From NCBI RefSeq assembly GCF_003425985.1, contig NZ_CP022985.1, positions 3,580,001-3,644,000 of the forward strand: a stretch of DNA of 64,000 bases, in the 5' to 3' direction. Within the stretch, counting starts at the first letter, position 1. Each line of letters begins with the position of its first letter. Shown here in pieces: positions 6,901 to 15,245 of this stretch. This DNA comes from Mariniflexile sp. TRM1-10 (lineage in GTDB: Bacteria > Bacteroidota > Bacteroidia > Flavobacteriales > Flavobacteriaceae). Position numbers and translations under genes: made by a program. Under the pieces are notes generated by a model. It made no database searches. It worked only from the letters and a program-made list of their open reading frames with translations, and was not told the origin of the DNA.

Positions 6901-8230
6901 GGCTGTATTCCTTCATTTTATTATAAAGGGTTTTTCTAGTGATGTTTAATAATTTGGCCGCTTGCGTTTTATTATTGTCAACTTCCTGCAAAGCACTTAT
7001 AATAAGCTCTTTTTCATTTTCTTTAGTAGAAAATTTATTCAATAGCACATTGCTTTTTTTTATGTGAATCAATTCGACAGGTAAAACACTTTTATCAATA
7101 ATGTCTGTCTGTGTTAACAATGTAGCTCTTTTTATGGTATTTGATAATTCTCTTAAATTGCCCGGCCAATGATAACTTTGGAAAAGTGTTAACACATCTT
7201 TTGAAAATCCTACGACTGACTTATTTAACTGTTTGTTTGCCATTTCCAAAAAGAAATCAGCATACAAAATCAAGTCGTCATGTCTATCTTTTAAACTAGG
7301 CACTCTTATAGAAAACTCATTTAAACGGTGGTACAAATCTTCACGAAAATCTCCTTTTTCAACAGCCTCTAGTAGATCTTCATTGGTTGCAGTAACCAAG
7401 CGTATATCAACAAAAATTTCCTCACTACTTCCTATGGGCTTAACCTTTCTTTCCTGTAGTGCACGCAGCAGTTGTATTTGATTTTCATAAGATAAATTAC
7501 CAACTTCATCTAAAAAAAGCGTACCACCATTAGCCGCTTCAAAATGGCCTATTTTATCATTTATAGCACCGGTAAAAGAACCTTTTTTGTGTCCAAAAAA
7601 TTCACTTGAAGCAAGCTCTTTTGGTATGGCTCCACAATCAACCGCTACAAAGGGCTTATCACCACGTAAACTTTTTAAATGAATATTTTTAGCAACCACT
7701 TCTTTTCCGGTACCGCTTTCACCTGTTATTAATACCGACATATTAGTAGGCGCCACCAAATGGATGTATTCACTTAAGGTTTTTGAAGCTGAACTGATGC
7801 CCGTAACAAAATCAGCATTGGAATTACTGTTATTCTTTTGTGGGGTATGTTCTGAAGCAATAGTATCTGCTTTTTTTACTTCTAAAGCATTACTAATAAC
7901 CTCCAAAACTTCACTTGGGTTGAAAGGTTTTGAAATATAATCGAATGCACCCTGTTTCATTGCCTGTACCGCTGTAGATACCTCGGCATAACTCGTCATT
8001 AAGACCACAGGAATATCATTATTATTCTTTATTTGCTTTAATAGGCTAATACCATCGCCATCAGGAAGACGTAAATCGGTAAAAACCAAATCGTAATTTT
8101 GTTTTTTTAATAAAAGAGAGGCATTATGAATATTATAACTTAGATCAACTACATATTTATGACGTTCAAGGAAATGCTTTAACATTTCAGAAAATGTCAC
8201 ATCATCTTCTATTAATAAAATATGTTTCAT
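6893..8230 (-). CDS. NtrC-family sigma-54-dependent response regulator
   Basis: A 445-residue protein with three standard parts. The REC domain (1-120) has acceptor Asp52 in VFTDLRLPDGDG. The AAA+ domain (about 140-370) has Walker A GESGTGKE and the sigma-54 contact loop GSFTGA. A Fis-type HTH sits at the end (NNKTQAAKLLNITRKTLYNKMKEY). Such proteins activate sigma-54 promoters after phosphorylation. It converges with the hybrid kinase and shares 8 bp with its end, an arrangement unlike the usual co-directional operon for a cognate pair. Targets are unknown; the PepSY-like gene upstream is one candidate. Confidence 0.92.
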   Translation of the reverse strand: MKHILLIEDDVTFSEMLKHFLERHKYVVDLSYNIHNASLLLKKQNYDLVFTDLRLPDGDGISLLKQIKNNNDIPVVLMTSYAEVSTAVQAMKQGAFDYISKPFNPSEVLEVISNALEVKKADTIASEHTPQKNNSNSNADFVTGISSASKTLSEYIHLVAPTNMSVLITGESGTGKEVVAKNIHLKSLRGDKPFVAVDCGAIPKELASSEFFGHKKGSFTGAINDKIGHFEAANGGTLFLDEVGNLSYENQIQLLRALQERKVKPIGSSEEIFVDIRLVTATNEDLLEAVEKGDFREDLYHRLNEFSIRVPSLKDRHDDLILYADFFLEMANKQLNKSVVGFSKDVLTLFQSYHWPGNLRELSNTIKRATLLTQTDIIDKSVLPVELIHIKKSNVLLNKFSTKENEKELIISALQEVDNNKTQAAKLLNITRKTLYNKMKEYSLN

Positions 8231-8293
8231 AAAATCGAGACTATTTTGTAAAAGTAGTAAGATAATATAACATACACCTTTAAAAAAAACATA

Positions 8294-8330
8294 AAAAAAA
8301 AGACGTTTTTAGTTAAAAAAACGCCCTTTT
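8294..8330 (-). terminator. Rho-independent terminator after the PepSY-like gene
   Basis: On the minus strand AAAGGGCGTTTTT pairs with AAAAACGTCTTT, followed by a run of T residues. It lies about 33 bp past the stop of the small secreted protein gene and separates it from the response regulator. Confidence 0.7.
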
Positions 8331-8362
8331 CAATGGATTAATGGATGTAATATATGCTGCTA

Positions 8363-8677
8363 TTATTCAGTAACGGTGCTTTCTTCTAACCAGTTTCCAT
8401 CTTTATCGGCATAAACTGTGCTAGTGCTTCCATCAATGGTAAGCTCTAATTTGTATTGCTCGCTCTCATTAACATAAGCCTTGCTTATTGTAGCCGATGC
8501 AAAATCTTTCGTTACAGCATCGGTAACGGCAGCTGGTAACTTATCAACAGCAATTTCTTTGAACTTGTCATTCATTACCACGTTTATAACTTCATCAACT
8601 GGTGAGATACTGTTGGATAATGCAAATATTGAAACTCCACTTGCTAAAATTGCTACGGTTAAAATTAATTTTTTCAT
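8363..8677 (-). CDS. Small secreted PepSY-like protein
   Basis: A 104-residue protein with a signal peptide (MKKLILTVAILASGVSIFA) and one compact domain of alternating strands. The pattern (KLPAAVTDAVTKDFASATISKAYVNE...YKLELTIDG...VYADKDGNWLEE) resembles the PepSY-like fold common in Bacteroidota periplasmic proteins. No enzymatic motif is visible, and a stress or envelope role is only a guess. It is monocistronic: a terminator follows it and a long AT-rich region precedes it. A weak sigma-54-like site lies about 64 bp upstream. Confidence 0.75.
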   Translation of the reverse strand: MKKLILTVAILASGVSIFALSNSISPVDEVINVVMNDKFKEIAVDKLPAAVTDAVTKDFASATISKAYVNESEQYKLELTIDGSTSTVYADKDGNWLEESTVTE

Positions 8678-8740
8678 GATTTTTAAGATTTAAGATTTTA
8701 ATTATTAATTATTTTATTAATTTATTTACGATTAGTATAA

Positions 8741-8756
8741 AGAAATAAATATGCCA
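8741..8756 (-). promoter_or_regulatory. Weak sigma-54-like promoter candidate
   Basis: On the minus strand TGGCAT-N5-TTTCT resembles the -24/-12 consensus TGGCAC-N5-TTGCA, but the conserved G of the -12 GC is a T. Its place, about 64 bp before the PepSY-like gene and beside a sigma-54 activator gene, is the only other support. Confidence 0.25.
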
Positions 8757-8820
8757 TGAGTAATAATTAAAAACAAAATACGCGTAAAATATTGATTTTA
8801 AGTACTTTGTGATATTTTCA

Positions 8821-8839
8821 CGATTTGGGAACCAAATCG
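8821..8839. promoter_or_regulatory. Perfect palindrome, operator candidate
   Basis: CGATTTGGGAACCAAATCG has 8 bp arms and a 3 bp centre. It lies in the divergent region between the PepSY-like gene and the PUL 1 regulator. The binder is unknown. Confidence 0.45.
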
Positions 8840-8875
8840 TTGATGTGTAAAAAGTGTGTAATTCCAGCATGGGGC

Positions 8876-8890
8876 GTGTAAAAATTACAC
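8876..8890. promoter_or_regulatory. Palindrome GTGTAA-AAA-TTACAC
   Basis: Perfect 6 bp arms around AAA. The half-site GTGTAA also occurs in the palindrome upstream of susC (12126-12141) and, unpaired, twice at about 8845-8860. It may be a site for the adjacent regulator. Confidence 0.4.
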
Positions 8891-9086
8891 TATTGTTTTT
8901 CCGGTAAAATAAATAATACCATTCATGCTAAACTTTACTGTATTTATTCCTACATTATATTCTATAGGAGTTAAAGTTGTTATTTTAAAAATATTGCGAA
9001 ATTGTAAGTGGGTATAATTTGAAGATTCATATAAACTTGCTCTTAGTAAACTAATTGTATTAAAATTTGATTAGTTTTACTATTTA

Positions 9087-9146
9087 GAACTTGTTTAAAC
9101 TTTTCACAATTGTCTAAAAATTAGTCAAAAAAGTTTAAACGAGTTC
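9087..9146 (+). promoter_or_regulatory. Long inverted repeat in the leader of the PUL 1 regulator
   Basis: Arms GAACTTGTTTAAACTTTT (9087-9104) and 9129-9146 match at 17 of 18 positions, with a 24-nt loop. It ends 28 bp before the start codon. No U-tract follows, so an RNA hairpin that affects translation, or an autoregulatory DNA site, are both possible. Confidence 0.5.
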
Positions 9147-9174
9147 TTATACTGATTTGTAAATTTCAAAAACT

Positions 9175-11976
9175 ATGTCACCAATAAAACATTGTAATAG
9201 TTTACTTTTCCTTTGTCTTTTACTAATTTCTCAAGTATCGATAGCCCAATTTACACCCTTTTTTCAAAATTACTCTTTATCGGAATATAATGCAGGGAAT
9301 CAAAATTGGGGTGTTTCCAGAGCAGAAAATGGTATGCTATATGTCGCTAATAATAACGGTTTGTTAGAATATGATGGCATTAAATGGGACTTTATGGAGC
9401 TGCCAAACAAAACCACCATTCGATCTGTTTTAGCTTATAAAGAATTAATATATACAGGATCCTATGAAGAGTTCGGGTATTGGAAAAAGAATTCTAAAGG
9501 CGTATTAATTTATAGTTCTCTAAGCAATTCAATAAAAGAAAAAATTTCACCTAATGAAGAAATTTGGCAAATTTTACCCTTTAAAGAAGGCATTGCTTTT
9601 AGGTCTTTTCTAAATATATACATATATAAATTTAATGGTGAAATAACGAAGATAAAACCAAAATCTATAATTATTTCGTGTAGTGTCGTTGATAATATAT
9701 TGTATGTAGCGACACTTAATGATGGCATTTATGAATTTAAGAATAATGAGTTAATATCAAAAATTGAGGATAAGACTATAGATAATACTAAAGTCTTATT
9801 TATTACTAAGTACAAAGGAAAATTACTTTTAATAACATCACTTAAAGGATGTTTAATTTATGAAAACAACACTCTAAAACCCGCAGATTTTGAAATTAAT
9901 GATATCATAAAGCAACATTTGCTAAATGGGTTCTCTTTATTGAATAAAGGAAATATGGCTTTTGGAACTATAAAGGATGGTATCTATTTCACAAATAATG
10001 AAGGAAAAGTAATTTTTCACATCAATAAAGAAAACGGGTTAATAAACAATACTGTTTTAAGTCAATATTTAGATAGTGATAATAAATTATGGTTGGGCTT
10101 AGACAATGGAATAGCATGCGTTGATTTAAATAACAATAATTCCTTTTTTAACGATGTCTCTGGCCGATTAGGGGCGGTCTATGATGTTATTAAGTTTAAA
10201 GATGTCATTTATCTAGGCAGTAATACAGGCTTGTTTTATTTAGATAAAGAAAATAGTTTGCAATTTATAAAAGGTTCTCAAGGACAAGTGTGGAATTTAA
10301 AGGAAATTGAGGGAGAATTATTTTGCGGGCATAATGAGGGGACATTTTTAGTAGAAGATTATGCACTTAAACTAGTGTCACCGGTTACAGGAGGTTGGGT
10401 TATAAAAAAAGCTCCAGAACAAAACAGTACATATATTGAAGGCACCTATACAGGATTGGTTAGATTAAAAAAGGAAAACAATATTTGGTCGGCGAAACAT
10501 CTTGGAAAAACCACCATGCCCATTAAATATTTGGTTTTTGAAAATCAAAATACAGCTTGGGCTGCACACGCCTATAAAGGCTTATATAAAATTAAGTTTG
10601 ATAAAAACTACGATACCATTATAAGTATTGAAAATTATAATACTAAAGGTGTTTTTCCAGATTTTAATATTAGGGTTTATAAAATTAAAAGCGATATCTG
10701 TTTTAAAACAAATGATGGTTGGTTAAGATATGAATCAATTTTAGATAGTATTGTTCCATATGATGTATTAAACAAAAGTTTTGGAAGGGATTCTTATGTA
10801 ATATCTGAAGAAAATATTAATCAATTAGTTTTAAAAACCAATAATGATGCTATTCGTTTTAAATCCTTACTAAATAACGAAAAAGAAATATCACTATCTA
10901 ATAACTATTTTGAAAATAGATTAATTGTTGGTAACGAAAATGTTTCCAGTATAAATGATTCCATATTTGCATTGAATCTAAACAATGGTTTTATGCTTAT
11001 CGATAGCAGGTCAGATTCCCAAGCAAAACTATATAAACCAACTATTGATAATATTGAAATTGATAAAGTACTAATAGATTTTAATTTAAATAAAAAGACA
11101 TCTATAAAGTTGAACAGTAGTTTTGGTGTTTCAATATCATCACCAAAATCAAGTAATCATTTTTTTGAGTATTCTATAGTAGAGTTAGATCCTAATAAAT
11201 GGAAAAGATTAGAAAAAAACAAATTAGAGCTATCAGGTCTAAAAGATGGAACATACACCATACTATTCCGAACCAGAAATTATCTAGATAAGCCTTCCGA
11301 AACATCTAAAATTCAAATAAATGTGTTACCACCTTGGTATAAAGATACTATCGGAATTGTTCTTTATTTTGTACTTATTGCACTTGGTATTGGCACATTC
11401 TATTATTATAATAAGCAAAAGATAAAAAGAGAGCAACGGTTATTAAAGATTAAATATGCCAAAGAACAGCAAGAAATTGTTAGAGAGAAAAATTTAGAGA
11501 ATGAAAAGAGAATCGTCCAATTAAGGAACGAGTCTCTTAAAAATGAAGTTAAATTAAAAAGCAAACAGCTGGCTAATACAGCTTTGGCATTAGTTAAGAA
11601 AAATGAAACCTTACAGGACATCAAAAAAGAGTTAGCCAGTAACAAAGATAGTTTCGATAATCAATATGCTTTTAAGAAGATATTGAATAAAGTAGATAGT
11701 TCTATTGCACATAAGGATGAATGGAAAGTTTTTGAGTATAACTTTAATCAGGTCCATGAAGATTTTTTCAAGAGTTTAAAATCAAAACACGCCAACTTAA
11801 CCCCAAAAGATTTAAGGATTTGTGCTTACATCAAAATGAATTTATTGAATAAAGAAATTGCACCTTTAATGAACATATCTGTAAGAGGTTTAGAAACACA
11901 TAGATACAGATTAAAAAAGAAACTGAATTTAGAAAATGATATTTCTGTATCACATTATTTAATAAATCTCGAATAA
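9175..11976 (+). CDS. Propeller/Y_Y_Y sensor with cytoplasmic LuxR-type HTH (PUL 1 regulator)
   Basis: A 933-residue one-protein sensor-regulator. Signal peptide at residues 1-25. Residues about 30-640 form repeated two-component-regulator propeller blades (for example NWGVSRAENGMLYVANNNGLLEYDG). A Y_Y_Y domain (about 645-715) ends in LPPWYKD. One TM is at about 722-742, a charged coiled coil at about 745-840, and a LuxR-type HTH at the C terminus (LTPKDLRICAYIKMNLLNKEIAPLMNIS...GLETHRYRLKKKL). It lacks kinase and receiver domains, so it differs from classical HTCS proteins. It lies just upstream of and co-directional with susC, so control of PUL 1 by periplasmic oligosaccharides is the natural inference. 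Confidence 0.85.
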   Translation: MSPIKHCNSLLFLCLLLISQVSIAQFTPFFQNYSLSEYNAGNQNWGVSRAENGMLYVANNNGLLEYDGIKWDFMELPNKTTIRSVLAYKELIYTGSYEEFGYWKKNSKGVLIYSSLSNSIKEKISPNEEIWQILPFKEGIAFRSFLNIYIYKFNGEITKIKPKSIIISCSVVDNILYVATLNDGIYEFKNNELISKIEDKTIDNTKVLFITKYKGKLLLITSLKGCLIYENNTLKPADFEINDIIKQHLLNGFSLLNKGNMAFGTIKDGIYFTNNEGKVIFHINKENGLINNTVLSQYLDSDNKLWLGLDNGIACVDLNNNNSFFNDVSGRLGAVYDVIKFKDVIYLGSNTGLFYLDKENSLQFIKGSQGQVWNLKEIEGELFCGHNEGTFLVEDYALKLVSPVTGGWVIKKAPEQNSTYIEGTYTGLVRLKKENNIWSAKHLGKTTMPIKYLVFENQNTAWAAHAYKGLYKIKFDKNYDTIISIENYNTKGVFPDFNIRVYKIKSDICFKTNDGWLRYESILDSIVPYDVLNKSFGRDSYVISEENINQLVLKTNNDAIRFKSLLNNEKEISLSNNYFENRLIVGNENVSSINDSIFALNLNNGFMLIDSRSDSQAKLYKPTIDNIEIDKVLIDFNLNKKTSIKLNSSFGVSISSPKSSNHFFEYSIVELDPNKWKRLEKNKLELSGLKDGTYTILFRTRNYLDKPSETSKIQINVLPPWYKDTIGIVLYFVLIALGIGTFYYYNKQKIKREQRLLKIKYAKEQQEIVREKNLENEKRIVQLRNESLKNEVKLKSKQLANTALALVKKNETLQDIKKELASNKDSFDNQYAFKKILNKVDSSIAHKDEWKVFEYNFNQVHEDFFKSLKSKHANLTPKDLRICAYIKMNLLNKEIAPLMNISVRGLETHRYRLKKKLNLENDISVSHYLINLE

Positions 11977-12011
11977 TCTATTGTTAAAAATACGTTATTC
12001 GTAATTTTTTT

Positions 12012-12030
12012 TACGTCATTACTACGTCAT
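12012..12030. promoter_or_regulatory. Direct repeat of TACGTCAT, 11 bp apart
   Basis: Two identical TACGTCAT boxes at 12012-12019 and 12023-12030, one helical turn apart, about 175 bp before the susC start. Similar TACGTTAT and ATAACG words flank them. They are candidate activator half-sites for the LuxR-type regulator encoded just upstream. Confidence 0.4.
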
Positions 12031-12125
12031 ATAACGTTTTCTGTTTGCATTTTACTCACTTTATTATTAAATTAACATACTTCAATTAAAGGTATTTAAG
12101 CCTTTCCGCCTTCAATGGCGTATTT

Positions 12126-12143
12126 AAAGTGTAAACACTTTTG
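12126..12143 (+). promoter_or_regulatory. Palindrome and -33 TTTG of the PUL 1 susC promoter
   Basis: AAAGTGTAAACACTTT (12126-12141) is a perfect 16 bp palindrome that overlaps a TTTG at 12140-12143. A near -7 box TATCTTG starts at 12166, giving a Bacteroidota-like spacing of about 22 bp. The susC ATG is at 12203. Confidence 0.4.
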
Positions 12144-12202
12144 CTTCAAAAAAATTAATAGGTTTTATCTTGTACCTAACTAAAATATTAAACTAAAACT
12201 AT

Positions 12203-15200
12203 ATGAAAGCAAAAATTATTTTATTATTATTTTTTCTATTTTCAGTCAGTGGCTTCGCTCAAGATCTAACTGTTTCGGGTGTCGTTACAAGTTCTGAAGA
12301 TAATATGCCAGTGCCTGGTGTTAATGTCATTGTTAAGGGAACAACTAGAGGCGTTAGTACCGATTTTGATGGTAACTATACTATAGAAGTTAAAACTGGT
12401 GAAGTTCTTGAGTTTAGCGCTGTTGGGCTTAAAACGGTTGCTATTACCATATCAAACCAAACTACAGTTAATGTAATAATGGAAACAGACATTGCTTCAC
12501 TAGATGAGGTGGTGGTGGTTGGGTATGGTACTCAGAAAAAAGCCGATTTAACAGGATCTATAACAACCATCAAGTCCGAAGATATTACTAGAACACCTTC
12601 TGGTGCTGCGATGCAATCTCTTCAAGGTAAAGTAGCAGGTTTACAAGTGGTTAGTAGTGGTGCCCCTGGTACAGCGCCTACGATTCGAGTGCGAGGTATT
12701 GGGTCTTATACAGGAGATGGAGCTTCCGATCCGCTCTATGTGGTAGATGGTATCTTTTACGATGATATTAATTTTTTAAATAGCGAAGACATTGAAACTA
12801 TTTCGATACTTAAAGATGCATCGGCATCTGCTATTTATGGAGTAAGGGCTGCAAACGGTGTGGTACTTATTCAAACAAAATCGGGAAAAGCGAACCAGCT
12901 ACCTCAAATAACCTATAGTGGTTATCAAGGTGTTCAGGTTGCCCAAAATGTGGTCAAATTGTCGAATTCTGAACAGTTTTCCACTTTAGCTAGAGAATCT
13001 GGCTCTGCTGCAGAAGCTAGTTTTATAGAAAACGCTATGCAACGCTATGGGCGTAGTAGAATTAACCCTAATATACCTAATGTGAATACAGATTGGTATG
13101 ATTTAATATTACGCCATGCGACTATACAAAACCATAGTTTGGGTATTACAGGGGGTACTAGTGGCACTACCTATTCACTCGGGCTAAGTCAATTTGAACA
13201 GGAAGGTATTCTTAGAATGAAAAATGACTACGAGCGTTTTAATGTTAGATCTAAACTGGATGTTGAAATAAGCGACAGGTTGGAGGTAGGAGTTTCTACG
13301 CTCTTTAGTAATGCTACTAGATATCGCCCAGAAGAAGGGGCTTTTAGTTCGGCATATTTTGCGGTGCCAATAATGCCTGTATTAGACCCGTCTAAAACAG
13401 ATGCTTTTCCTAAACCGTATGCTAATGCGCAAGATTTAGGGTATAGAGGTCCTCAAAACCCATTTCCTTTAATGGATAATACCGAAAATAGGAATAAAAT
13501 ACGAAATACCTTATTGAGTTTTAATTTGCAATATCAAGTAATCCCTGATAAATTAACTTTTAAAACATCATATTCCCATAATTTTGAAACCCTCGAAACT
13601 AGAGAGGTAAGGCTTCCTTATTTTTATGGTATTGGAAATGCTTTTAGAGAAAATGCGGAGCTCATCAAAAGAAATGAAACGTTTTCTGAGCAAACATGGG
13701 ACAATACTTTAACATATAATGATGATTTTGGAAAGCATAATTTAACCTTGTTGGCAGGTTCATCCTTTAGAGATAGGTCTTTCGAACAACTGGAGGCCAA
13801 AGGTTTGAATTTTCCGAATGGTACTGGAATAGGTGATGAATCTTATTTTTTAGATTTGGCAAAAACTATTGATTTGGATGGCGTTGGAGATGACGGGGAG
13901 AGACAATATTTTTTCTCTTATTTTGGACGTGTCGCTTATAATTTTGATGACAAATATTTACTTTATGGTACGTTCCGTGCAGATGGAACTAGCAAATATC
14001 AAGAAAAATGGGGTTATTTCCCAACTATTGGAGCTGGTTGGGTAATTTCAAGCGAACCGTTTATGGAAAATAACGGTGTTTTCGATTTCTTGAAAATAAG
14101 AGCTAGTTGGGGAGAATTAGGAAATGCCAACGTAAATTCAAGCACTGGTGGCATAACTTCAACTGAGGTTGACGCTGCTTTTGGCGATGTTCGTTATCCA
14201 GGGTTAGTTACCAGCAGTGATTTTGAAGCTTTAAAGTGGGAGGTTACTGCTGAGACAAACGTGGGAATCACTGCAAAACTATTCGATAATAGTTTATCTG
14301 TCGAGTCTGACTACTTTAGTAGAGAAACCAGGGATGCCATAATTCCGGTATCAAGACTTTTAGTGCCTGGCGAAACCAGACAGAATATTGGGAGAATTAA
14401 AAACTCTGGTTTTGAAATTGCTCTCGATTGGAATAAAAGAGTGTCTGAAAATTTTAGCTACAATATAGGCGCAAATTTTTCAACCTTAAAAAATGAAATT
14501 TTAGATTTAGCTGGACAAGAAAATTTAACATCTGGAGGAGATACCGCACAACGATCTGTAGTAGGGGGCGCTATAAATTCTTTCTTTGGACTTGAGGTTG
14601 CTGGTATATATCAAACACCTGAAGAAATTCAAGCAGATCCAGCAGCTCAAACAGCCATAGCTAATGGATTGGTTGTGGAACCAGGTGATTTCAGGTTTGT
14701 TGACCACAATGGCGATACGATGATAGATGCACAAGACAGAGTTGATTTAGGATCATATTTACCATCGTACTACTTTGGTTTTAACTTGGGTCTTAACTAT
14801 AAAGCCTTCGATTTTTCTTTAAATGTTATTGGGCAAGGAGGCAATGTCATAGCAAACATAAAACGTTTTTCAATTAGACAAACACCAGACCCTAATATAG
14901 ACAGGGATTTTGCCATCAATAGATGGAATGGTCCTGACACTTCCAATAGCTATCCATCGGCCAGAGGTATAAGAAACCCTTGGAGCAATCAATTTCTTAA
15001 TAGCTTTTTTGTTGAAAAAGGAGATTTTGTTCGATTGCAAAATGTTACGTTGGGGTACACGTTGCCACAGTTAAAAGGAAAATTCGATCCTAAAATAAGA
15101 TTATATATAACTGCTGAGAGACCATTAACAATATTTAAATACAATGGATTTACTCCAGAAGTTGCAGATGGTAGAGATAATCAAACATATCCTATTCCTG

Positions 15201-15235
15201 GGGTATATACTTTAGGTGTGAACATTAAAATTTAA
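12203..15235 (+). CDS. susC: SusC-family TonB-dependent outer membrane transporter (PUL 1)
   Basis: A 1010-residue protein. It has a signal peptide (to SGFAQ), a carboxypeptidase-D-regulatory-like domain at about 22-105 (VSGVVTSSEDNMPVPGVNVIVKG), a TonB-interacting stretch LDEVVVVGYGTQKKADLTGS, a plug at about 115-225 (GKVAGLQVVS, IRVRGIGS, YVVDGIF) and a C-terminal 22-strand barrel ending in YTLGVNIKI. It imports oligosaccharides across the outer membrane with the SusD lid encoded 10 bp downstream. Substrate class is inferred from the following GH144/GH3 genes. Confidence 0.95.
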   Translation: MKAKIILLLFFLFSVSGFAQDLTVSGVVTSSEDNMPVPGVNVIVKGTTRGVSTDFDGNYTIEVKTGEVLEFSAVGLKTVAITISNQTTVNVIMETDIASLDEVVVVGYGTQKKADLTGSITTIKSEDITRTPSGAAMQSLQGKVAGLQVVSSGAPGTAPTIRVRGIGSYTGDGASDPLYVVDGIFYDDINFLNSEDIETISILKDASASAIYGVRAANGVVLIQTKSGKANQLPQITYSGYQGVQVAQNVVKLSNSEQFSTLARESGSAAEASFIENAMQRYGRSRINPNIPNVNTDWYDLILRHATIQNHSLGITGGTSGTTYSLGLSQFEQEGILRMKNDYERFNVRSKLDVEISDRLEVGVSTLFSNATRYRPEEGAFSSAYFAVPIMPVLDPSKTDAFPKPYANAQDLGYRGPQNPFPLMDNTENRNKIRNTLLSFNLQYQVIPDKLTFKTSYSHNFETLETREVRLPYFYGIGNAFRENAELIKRNETFSEQTWDNTLTYNDDFGKHNLTLLAGSSFRDRSFEQLEAKGLNFPNGTGIGDESYFLDLAKTIDLDGVGDDGERQYFFSYFGRVAYNFDDKYLLYGTFRADGTSKYQEKWGYFPTIGAGWVISSEPFMENNGVFDFLKIRASWGELGNANVNSSTGGITSTEVDAAFGDVRYPGLVTSSDFEALKWEVTAETNVGITAKLFDNSLSVESDYFSRETRDAIIPVSRLLVPGETRQNIGRIKNSGFEIALDWNKRVSENFSYNIGANFSTLKNEILDLAGQENLTSGGDTAQRSVVGGAINSFFGLEVAGIYQTPEEIQADPAAQTAIANGLVVEPGDFRFVDHNGDTMIDAQDRVDLGSYLPSYYFGFNLGLNYKAFDFSLNVIGQGGNVIANIKRFSIRQTPDPNIDRDFAINRWNGPDTSNSYPSARGIRNPWSNQFLNSFFVEKGDFVRLQNVTLGYTLPQLKGKFDPKIRLYITAERPLTIFKYNGFTPEVADGRDNQTYPIPGVYTLGVNIKI

Positions 15236-15245
15236 AAAAATAGCT

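Larger units (their letters stand above)
8678..9174. other. 497 bp divergent control region
   Basis: It separates the PepSY-like gene (leftward) from the PUL 1 regulator (rightward). It holds a 19 bp perfect palindrome (8821-8839), a 15 bp palindrome (8876-8890) and a long inverted repeat (9087-9146). No coding frame was recognised. Confidence 0.7.
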
